Below, piece after piece: positions 54,262 to 60,308 of a stretch of 60,308 nucleotides of DNA. The DNA comes from Pseudomonas profundi. GTDB taxonomy: Bacteria; Pseudomonadota; Gammaproteobacteria; Pseudomonadales; Pseudomonadaceae. Both the position numbers and the translations under genes were made by a program. Numbering within the stretch: the stretch's first letter is position 1; each line of letters begins with the position of its first letter. The DNA lies in assembly GCF_008638305.1 (NCBI RefSeq), contig NZ_VTPZ01000012.1:1-60308 (forward strand), read 5' to 3'. The notes under the pieces are model-generated. The model did not search any database and was not told the DNA's origin. It was given only the letters and a program-made list of their open reading frames with translations.

Positions 54262-54274
54262 TATTACTGTAATA
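54262..54274. promoter_or_regulatory. Second AT-rich dyad near the marR-type gene
   Basis: TATTAC-T-GTAATA is a perfect 6-bp-arm dyad 58-70 bases before the preferred MarR start. It could be a weaker operator for autoregulation or simply AT-rich promoter sequence. Confidence 0.35.
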
Positions 54275-54331
54275 TTTAGGGTTTGTGGCAAAATGCCGCC
54301 TTCGTTCGACGTGCCGCCGGAGTCAGACACC

Positions 54332-54799
54332 ATGCACATGATGCACGACCTTTACCTTTCCCTCAGACGACTGCAGCGAGCCAGTGAGATTCATGCCAAA
54401 CGCCTTGGCCGGCACAGCGGACTGACGCCTATCCAGCTGTTGATCCTGCACAGCATCAAAGCCATGGGCGAGGGTACTCTGGGCCAGCTGGCAAAGCAGG
54501 TCAGCGTGTCTCAGGCGACGCTCAGTACTATCATTGACCGCCTCGAGAACCGAGAGTTGCTTCATCGTATTCGCAGCCAGCGTGACAAGCGCAAAGTGCA
54601 TCTGGCGCTGACCGATAAGGGCCTGGCCGCTATCCAGGCAGAACCCGCCTTGCTGCCAAGCCAGTTTCTTGATCGTTTCGGTCAGCTGGCTGATTGGGAG
54701 CAGCTGATGTTGCTGGCCAGCCTGCAACGGGTAGCCGGCCTGCTCGAAGCGGACCAGAACGGGTCTGCAGCATGGTTCGAGAACGAGACGGTGGCGTGA
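54332..54799 (+). CDS. MarR-family transcriptional regulator
   Basis: A 155-residue winged-helix regulator. The helix-turn-helix GTLGQLAKQVSVSQATLSTIID leads to recognition helix and wing (RLENRELLHRIRSQRDKRKVHLALTDKGL), with dimerisation helices at both ends. ATG 54332 is preferred because CCGGAG lies nine bases upstream; ATG 54293 would add 13 residues but lacks a well-spaced signal. Divergent from the NAGGN operon and the obvious candidate for its control. The trigger (salt or a small ligand) is unknown. Confidence 0.9.
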   Translation: MHMMHDLYLSLRRLQRASEIHAKRLGRHSGLTPIQLLILHSIKAMGEGTLGQLAKQVSVSQATLSTIIDRLENRELLHRIRSQRDKRKVHLALTDKGLAAIQAEPALLPSQFLDRFGQLADWEQLMLLASLQRVAGLLEADQNGSAAWFENETVA

Positions 54800-54853
54800 C
54801 GAGGGAGTCCGCCTCCTAGGTTGGAGGCGTCTGCGGGTGTTGCCGCTCTGGGC

Positions 54854-56314
54854 TTAGAACGTAGAGATTCCGGTCGCTTCCATCAGCCGGTACAGAGCAT
54901 AGCGAGCCCACGAATGATCGGCGAATTCGTCATAAGGCTGGCTGTAGGTTGCGCCGTCAGCATTTGACCAAACCTTTTCGAATACCTGGCGGGTTTCATC
55001 CAGCACAGGATGCTGCGTCGCGACCAGCCGGACGCTGGTTTCCAGATTGAGATCATCAAGGTTGCGGCGGGTGAAGTTGGCCGAGCCGCTGATCAATTCG
55101 GCACCGCCATTGGCTCGATCCAGCCGAATCCATTTGCGATGACATTGCTCGCCCTGGGTAAAACACCAGCGCAAATCGATACCGGCTTTATGCAGATCCC
55201 AGGCAGCCTGACGGTTCGGAATGCCATTCTTTTCCCGACCGAAGGCGTCGCGGTTCGGGTCGAGGATCGCTCTTATGGTTACGCCGCGTTGGTGAGCGCT
55301 GATCAGCGCGTCTATGACCGGTCGATGGGATAGATAGAACACTTCCATATCCAGACGGTCGCCCCGTTCTGACGAGTTGATCATTGCCAGTAACGCGTCG
55401 CGAATGGCGCCTTCGGTCAGTATCTGGATCGCAGGGTCAGGGGAGACAGGCACGGGCGCGGGTGGTGCAGGCCAGTTCGCACCGATCGCAGCGTCGGACA
55501 TGCTTGATACGGCACGCTCGGTTTGCAGGAGATCCAGCACGGCGGCGCCACTGAAGCGAATGGCATTATTGCTGTGCCGGCTGCTGGCATCCTGGGGGTT
55601 GGCGGATGTGATCAGGCCAACCCAGTCATCACCCTGATCGACGACCAGCGTCTTGCGGTGGTTGGCCCGGAAATTCAGCAGATGCAGATAGGTCCGCAGC
55701 GTGACGTCCTCATCGGCTACCGGGTTGGGTAACCAGCCGCCGTCTGGATTGTTACCGACCCAGCTACAGCACAGCATCCACAATCCGGACCATACCGGGT
55801 TCGAGGCGGGGAGCCGGTCAACATTGGTATACACCACCTGGACACCGGATTCGGCCAGCTGCTCAAGATGCGGCGAACGCAACCCGCCATAAAGATGATT
55901 GAACGGGTCGGTGATGAGTACCACCTCGATGCCTGGCTGTGCCTGCCGCGCCGCGATCAGGGCTTCGGTCATTTGCGTGGTCAGGGGGCGATAGCTGTCC
56001 TCGGCCGCGAACTCATTGAACAGAAACATGTCGACCACAATGAGCTTGCGCGCTTGGTCGATCAGTCTGAACACTTCGTCGAATATCTGCTGCTCGCTGA
56101 CTGGCTCGCCATCGGCCGAGCGGTAGGTTTGATCAGTCAGTAAGGCCAGATCGCCTGCAGGACGCAGTGGGCCGGCGAACGACATGCCCGTCGGCAGCGG
56201 TCGTAGTGCCTGATAAACCGCCAGGGCGATCCAGATCAGCAGGAATGCCAGCGCAAACATGCTGAACACTCCTATGTGGCGTCGCGGGCGGTTCAACCGC
56301 GCTAATGCGTCCAT
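54854..56314 (-). CDS. Membrane-anchored phospholipase D-like protein
   Basis: A 486-residue PLD-superfamily protein with an N-terminal membrane helix (about 14-35, IGVFSMFALAFLLIWIALAVY). Both HKD motifs are intact: HRKTLVVD at 219-226 and HRKWIRLD at 392-399, with ITSANPQDAS and ISGSANFTRRN after them, so it is probably catalytic. It may act as a phospholipase/cardiolipin-synthase-like transphosphatidylase or a nuclease; sequence does not decide. GGAG precedes ATG 56314. It is divergent from ydbH, and the 360-bp inverted-repeat element lies between them. Confidence 0.85.
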   Translation of the reverse strand: MDALARLNRPRRHIGVFSMFALAFLLIWIALAVYQALRPLPTGMSFAGPLRPAGDLALLTDQTYRSADGEPVSEQQIFDEVFRLIDQARKLIVVDMFLFNEFAAEDSYRPLTTQMTEALIAARQAQPGIEVVLITDPFNHLYGGLRSPHLEQLAESGVQVVYTNVDRLPASNPVWSGLWMLCCSWVGNNPDGGWLPNPVADEDVTLRTYLHLLNFRANHRKTLVVDQGDDWVGLITSANPQDASSRHSNNAIRFSGAAVLDLLQTERAVSSMSDAAIGANWPAPPAPVPVSPDPAIQILTEGAIRDALLAMINSSERGDRLDMEVFYLSHRPVIDALISAHQRGVTIRAILDPNRDAFGREKNGIPNRQAAWDLHKAGIDLRWCFTQGEQCHRKWIRLDRANGGAELISGSANFTRRNLDDLNLETSVRLVATQHPVLDETRQVFEKVWSNADGATYSQPYDEFADHSWARYALYRLMEATGISTF

Positions 56315-56387
56315 GTATCAGCTCCAGGCCCAGGCGTGTGATGTCTGGCGCCATGCTAACCTGACAACAGACCTTTGAGGAGATGTA

Positions 56388-56747
56388 GGGTCTGTTGACG
56401 TTTCATCGCGGCCGCGACGGAGGCCCGTTTGGTGCAGAACAAGGCGCGAGGAGAGGGATTTGTTCAACACATCCATGTGCTTCACCCCTGCGGGGCTTGC
56501 GCGCAAAAACGCTCCAGGCGTTTTTGTGGTCATTCCAAATAAACGACGAGCAACGCAGTGCTGCGCAAAACGGGGTCCGTCCCTTCGGGTGGGGCCGCCT
56601 AGGCTGCGGTTCCAAATACCGCCATGCAGTGTTGCAGGACTTGGCGAGGGAACAACCATTGCCTGCGTCCCGCGCCTTGCGGAACGCCGCCCGGCCTTGC
56701 GGCATTTGACACAGCAACGCGGCCCGCTATGAAACGTCAACAGACCC
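56388..56747. mobile_element. MITE-like inverted-repeat element inserted 5' of ydbH
   Basis: Exactly 360 bp bounded by perfect 19-bp terminal inverted repeats (GGGTCTGTTGACGTTTCAT at the left, its reverse complement at the right), with further imperfect pairing inside. Both ends are flanked by TA (56386-56387 and 56748-56749), as in IS630/Tc1-mariner-type target duplication. No transposase; open frames inside have no recognisable domain. A 9-bp hairpin CAAAAACGC-TCCAG-GCGTTTTTG (56504-56526) in the middle could terminate transcription in both directions. The right inverted repeat contains an in-frame ATG (56729) for the following gene. Confidence 0.85.
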
Positions 56748-56749
56748 TA

Positions 56750-59353
56750 ATGCGGACCGCGTTCCGGATCCTGATCGTGGTGCTTGCATTGATAACGCTG
56801 GCCGGCATCTTTGCCGTGCAGTCAGCGCAGCGAGCGTTACGGGATGCCGGCGTCGAACATCTCGACTGGCGAGGCGTGAGCTGGTCGGGCAACGAGTTGA
56901 GCGTCGCGGAGATCACCGGCCGATACGCAGCCGAACAGGGCGATCTGGGTTTTGCCGCCTGGGGCGTTCAGGTCAAACTGGTGTGGGAAGCAGGGCCGCG
57001 CCTGGAGTTGGTTGATGTGCGGGATCTGGATCTTGACTGGCGTCCCACGCCCGGTATGACCTTTGAAGATCCCATGCTTGACCCGAACCCCGGCTCACCG
57101 GCGCCGGCGTCGATTGATCAATCGCCCGCTTCGCTGGATCCGCGCGACTGGCTGCACGTGCCGCACTGGTTTCCCGCCGAGGCTGCTATCCGAGATCTGA
57201 GTCTGAGCATGCCCTGTCAGCAGGAGACCTGCGAGCTCAGCGGTTCGTTTGATGCGCGGCGCAATGTCATTTCTGCCAACTCGTTCGCCGCGCAGCTTGC
57301 TCTGCTGTCCGGCACGGAAAGTCTGGCTTTGAGCGTCGACTTGCGCGACGAGGCGGACGACCTTGTGCTCAGCAGCGATCTTGCGCTCTCAGGCCAGCAC
57401 GCCCTGGCGCTGCGCGCGGATTGGCGAGGCGCTACAGATTCTGCTCAATGGCAAGGCAGCGTGAGCATGCCCGGCTGGCCGGACGCCAACTGGTTGTTCG
57501 GATTCGTTGATCCATGGCTGAAGCCAGGAACCCTGCCGCTGGAGCAGTTGCCGACTGGCCTGCAGTTCGATGCGAACTGGGTGCTGCAGCCCGGTCGAAC
57601 GCCCGTTCAGTGGACGGATTTGCTGGCCGGAGCCGTGCGAGTCAAGGGCCAGCTCAACCTGCCGCAGCCCTGGGACGTCAAAGATGTCGGGGCTGTCAGC
57701 GGGGCGGCTGATTTTGATTTCCAGGGCGATAAGGGCGCCTGGTTATTGCACCAGGGTACAGCCAGCGTACAGCTGGAGCGGTTGAGTTGGCCGGCATTGG
57801 CGAATCTGCCCGCCGACGTGCGTCCGGTCTCCCTGCAGGCTGTTATTGAACCAGAGCCGGGTTCCACTGAAGGCTGGCGGGCCGCGTTGCCGCTGACGTT
57901 CAGCGCGACCCTGGGCGGTCCGGTTACCGGTACGCTCGATACCAGGCTCAGTCTGACCAACAACCCGGCGCTGCAAGCTGAGTTACATCAGGGTCGTCTG
58001 CAACTGGTGGGTGGCCGTATCGATTATGCCGGCGCCCGATTCCAGGATCTGCGGGCCGATTTGTCTTTCGAGGGGCTGGTCAATCAACAGTTGCTGAGCC
58101 TTACCCTGGGCAAGTCATCCCGTCTTGATTCAGCTGCATTGCGACTGGGCGAGGCAGACGTCTCGCTGATCGATACGCGACTGGAACTGGCCGGACTCAA
58201 GCTAGATATACCGTTTGACGGCCAGGACGCCACACGGCTCGACGCACCCATCCGCCTTGGCGCTTCCAGACTGGAGCATGCCATGCTACGCCCGCAAAGT
58301 TGGAGCCTGGTTGGCAGGCTGGGCTATGGCGAAAAAGGCCTGGACTGGAAGGGCGTGGCGGCGGCGGCAAGCGGTTTGCAGTTCGGTCTGGACATGACCT
58401 GGCCAACAAACGCCGGCTGGCGGGCACGGCTGACGCCTGACGCAATCTTCCTGCGCGCGGACAATCCGCTCGCGCTGACGCTCACCGATTGGCCTGCATT
58501 GCTTGACCTGAGCGCAGGCAAGTTGACCGCCAACTTCGATGCCAGCGGTCATTCCTCTATCGAGCGGCTGTCCGGGCGGATCGACCTTTCGGGCGGCAGC
58601 GGCATATATGACCGCACGGAATTCAGCGGCCTTGATCTGCCGCTGACCATGGAACTGAAAGGTGAACAGGTCACCCTGGCAACATCGGCTATAACGCTAC
58701 AGTCCATCAATCCCGGCCTGCCAGTCGGCCCTGCCCGTTTTGACGGCCGCTATCAAGCGACACTCGGGCAAACGCTGGCTGGCGAGCTGCATATCGAACA
58801 CGCCTCCACTGATTTGCTGGGCGGTCGGCTATTGCTGCAACCGACCACACTCGATTTTTCCCATGCGCGTCAGAAGCTCATGGTGCAGATGCAGGGCGTC
58901 GAGCTGACCGAGCTGTTCAAAGCCTATCCAGCGGAAGGGCTCAGTGGGCACGGCATTATTGACGGTCAGTTGCCGGTCACCCTGACGGATAACGGCGTAA
59001 TCATCGAGAATGGTTCGCTGAGGGCGCGTGAGCCGGGTGGTGCCCTGCAGTATCGCTCGGACAGGCTTGCCGGGCTCGGCGACAACCCCGGCATGCGTGA
59101 GCTGGTGCTAGCGCTGGATGATTTCCGGTACAGTGTGCTCGCGAGCGATATCGACTATGCCGAAAACGGTACACTCGTACTCGGCCTGCGTCTTGAGGGG
59201 CATAATCCAGAGCTGCAGCAGGGCCGTCCGGTGCACCTCAATGTACGTCTGGAAGAAGATATCCCGGCGCTGCTGGCCAGCCTTCAGCTGAGCGGACAGG
59301 TCAGCGATATCATTCAGAAACGGGTTCAGGAGCGGCTGCTGCAGCGGCGCTGA
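56750..59353 (+). CDS. ydbH: YdbH-family intermembrane lipid-transport (AsmA-like) protein
   Basis: An 867-residue protein from ATG 56750: one N-terminal membrane helix (MRTAFRILIVVLALITLAG, 1-19), then a very long periplasmic beta-rich region with repeated amphipathic strands. The C-terminal motif (LNVRLEEDIPALLASLQLSG, then VQERLLQRR) is typical of the family. In E. coli YdbH is one of three redundant AsmA-like proteins (with YhdP and TamB) moving phospholipids to the outer membrane and works with lipoprotein YnbE. No Shine-Dalgarno precedes ATG 56750 or the in-frame ATG 56729 inside the element; removing the element would restore GAGGAG five bases before ATG 56750. Confidence 0.88.
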   Translation: MRTAFRILIVVLALITLAGIFAVQSAQRALRDAGVEHLDWRGVSWSGNELSVAEITGRYAAEQGDLGFAAWGVQVKLVWEAGPRLELVDVRDLDLDWRPTPGMTFEDPMLDPNPGSPAPASIDQSPASLDPRDWLHVPHWFPAEAAIRDLSLSMPCQQETCELSGSFDARRNVISANSFAAQLALLSGTESLALSVDLRDEADDLVLSSDLALSGQHALALRADWRGATDSAQWQGSVSMPGWPDANWLFGFVDPWLKPGTLPLEQLPTGLQFDANWVLQPGRTPVQWTDLLAGAVRVKGQLNLPQPWDVKDVGAVSGAADFDFQGDKGAWLLHQGTASVQLERLSWPALANLPADVRPVSLQAVIEPEPGSTEGWRAALPLTFSATLGGPVTGTLDTRLSLTNNPALQAELHQGRLQLVGGRIDYAGARFQDLRADLSFEGLVNQQLLSLTLGKSSRLDSAALRLGEADVSLIDTRLELAGLKLDIPFDGQDATRLDAPIRLGASRLEHAMLRPQSWSLVGRLGYGEKGLDWKGVAAAASGLQFGLDMTWPTNAGWRARLTPDAIFLRADNPLALTLTDWPALLDLSAGKLTANFDASGHSSIERLSGRIDLSGGSGIYDRTEFSGLDLPLTMELKGEQVTLATSAITLQSINPGLPVGPARFDGRYQATLGQTLAGELHIEHASTDLLGGRLLLQPTTLDFSHARQKLMVQMQGVELTELFKAYPAEGLSGHGIIDGQLPVTLTDNGVIIENGSLRAREPGGALQYRSDRLAGLGDNPGMRELVLALDDFRYSVLASDIDYAENGTLVLGLRLEGHNPELQQGRPVHLNVRLEEDIPALLASLQLSGQVSDIIQKRVQERLLQRR

Positions 59354-59372
59354 CCCAGCAGAGGAGAGCCTC

Positions 59373-59564
59373 ATGCGTTGGCGAATGTTTCCGATAGCGG
59401 CAATGGCTGTGGTGTTCATGGCAGGTTGCGCACCCACGGTAAAGCTGGAAGCGCCCAGTGAACCAATCAACATCAACCTGAACGTGAAGATTCAGCATGA
59501 GATCTACGTCAGGGTCGACAAGGAGCTCGATGAGCTCTTCAGTGAATCGAGTGGGTTGTTCTGA
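59373..59564 (+). CDS. ynbE: YnbE-family outer-membrane lipoprotein
   Basis: A 63-residue lipoprotein. The lipobox is VFMAGC, with the acylated Cys at residue 19. The mature part PININLNVKIQHEIYVRVDKEL is the YnbE signature, predicted to add beta strands to the end of YdbH and complete a bridge to the outer membrane. GAGGAG lies six bases before the ATG; 19 bases after ydbH. Confidence 0.93.
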   Translation: MRWRMFPIAAMAVVFMAGCAPTVKLEAPSEPININLNVKIQHEIYVRVDKELDELFSESSGLF

Positions 59565-59582
59565 CAATCCCGGGGGAATGAC

Positions 59583-59927
59583 ATGCGTATGACTATCAGG
59601 ATGGGCGGCCTTTTACTGGCGCTGATGATGAGTATGCCGGTGCTGGCGATGAGCCTGAACGAGGCGATGTCGGCGTTGCCGGCGGCTAAAGCGGCCGGCC
59701 AGCTTGGCGAGCAACCCAATGGTTATCTCAGTGTGGTGAACCCGGGCGGCGAGGCGGCGGAAATTGCCAGTCAGATCAACCAGGCACGCCGTAATGAATA
59801 TCAGAAACTGGCCAAGGAAAACGGTATCCAGCAAAGTGACGTGGAGTCGATGGCCGGCAAAAAGGCCATCGAGCGTACAGCGCCGGGGCAGTACATCATG
59901 CTCAATGGGGTGTGGATGAAGAAGTGA
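59583..59927 (+). CDS. ydbL: YdbL-family periplasmic protein (DUF1318)
   Basis: A 114-residue protein with signal peptide (about 1-22, GGLLLALMMSMPVLA) and a small helical mature domain (LNEAMSALPAAKAAGQLGEQ, NQARRNEYQKLAKENG). E. coli YdbL is reported to prevent faulty YdbH-YnbE assembly. It completes the three-gene operon 18 bases after ynbE. GGGGGAA precedes the start. Confidence 0.92.
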   Translation: MRMTIRMGGLLLALMMSMPVLAMSLNEAMSALPAAKAAGQLGEQPNGYLSVVNPGGEAAEIASQINQARRNEYQKLAKENGIQQSDVESMAGKKAIERTAPGQYIMLNGVWMKK

Positions 59928-60308
59928 TGTGACTCGGGGGCGGTTCATCTCAACCGTCCCTGAGTAGGTCTTACGTAGGCGTTAGCTGGCGCGAGGCGAC
60001 AGGGCTGCGCCGACACGCTGCAAGTACCTCCCTGTAAGCTCGTCGATGACATCCCTGTCATCGCACGGTCGGCTCAGTCCTGTCGCCTCGCTTCGCATGA
60101 ATGTTCGAGTTGCCGGATGGCAAATTCCAAACAGGTTTTTCTTCGTATCACGCGGATGTTCGAACAAGCCTGCCGGCTGTCAGGGTGGAGCAAGTGTTGA
60201 AAACAGGGATGTTTTCACCAAGCCCCCATGGATGGGTTCACGGCGTCTTGCGTAATCCTGACTGATGGTGGGCGACTGGCTCCTGACCTGGCAGCACATG
60301 CAAACGCA
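59928..60308. other. Gene-free right end with inverted repeats
   Basis: No supported gene. A weak stem CGGTT / AACCG (59941-59956) near ydbL may end the operon. Perfect 13-bp inverted arms GCGAGGCGACAGG (59991-60003) and CCTGTCGCCTCGC (60079-60091) enclose an inner perfect 8-bp hairpin CGATGACA-TCCC-TGTCATCG (60044-60063). Further right, aagcccccatggatgggttc and neighbouring sequence look like parts of common Pseudomonas intergenic repeats, but I cannot confirm copy number from this window. Confidence 0.55.

Noticed and set aside
56318..56740. A 140-codon open frame on the minus strand spanning the whole inserted element
   Set aside because: It begins inside one inverted repeat, reads through a hairpin and the other repeat, has no ribosome-binding site and no recognisable domain. 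Open frames across such elements are likely a by-product of their composition.

Overview
The window is a roughly 60% GC chromosomal segment from a member of the Pseudomonadaceae. The evidence is the block mutM / Na-Pi transporter / ggt / ferredoxin / coaD / GMC oxidoreductase / aldehyde dehydrogenase / rsmD / two M16 proteins / ftsYEX / rpoH / mtgA / DUF423 / thiSG / trmB, which I recall in nearly the same order in Pseudomonas aeruginosa. A FabY-type ketosynthase and an NAGGN osmolyte operon fit the same family. I cannot name the species; a Stutzerimonas- or Halopseudomonas-like lineage is possible but is a guess.

Layout. (1) 1-12.4 kb is an acyl-CoA catabolism locus: start of etfB, two acyl-CoA dehydrogenase subunits, a fused enoyl-CoA hydratase/3-hydroxyacyl-CoA dehydrogenase, an IclR regulator, an acyl-CoA ligase with a crotonase, a PEBP-family protein, a small membrane protein, and a PaaJ/PcaF-type thiolase with a PaaH-type dehydrogenase. 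Four copies of a 15-bp dyad (TTyCrCwrTGCrrAA) lie at three promoters of this locus and outline a local IclR regulon. (2) 12.4-37.4 kb is conserved housekeeping: a hotdog thioesterase, an unknown polytopic membrane protein, DNA repair, CoA and thiamine synthesis, cell division, heat-shock sigma factor, haem synthesis, peptidoglycan synthesis and tRNA modification. (3) 37.5-46.5 kb holds loosely linked metabolic genes: crotonase, glyoxalase I, thioesterase, iron alcohol dehydrogenase, DUF883-like protein, FabY, a secreted esterase and an omega-aminotransferase. (4) 47-54.8 kb holds a PqqU/YncD-type TonB receptor and the NAGGN osmoprotectant operon (M42 peptidase, Ngg, asparagine-synthase-like amidotransferase), with a divergent MarR regulator. 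(5) 54.8-60.3 kb holds a phospholipase D-like protein and the ydbH-ynbE-ydbL envelope operon.

Non-coding sequence is rich in repeats. A 360-bp element with 19-bp perfect terminal inverted repeats and TA target duplications sits between a good Shine-Dalgarno and the start codon of ydbH, apparently splitting the ribosome-binding site from its gene. Two foldback repeats (39.0 and 41.3 kb) and a two-hairpin repeat (two copies at 23.8-24.1 kb, one at 46.95 kb) show compensatory stem substitutions between copies. An 18-bp perfect palindrome overlaps the predicted NAGGN operon promoter and is a likely MarR-family operator. No CRISPR array, tRNA, rRNA, prophage or intact transposase gene was seen.
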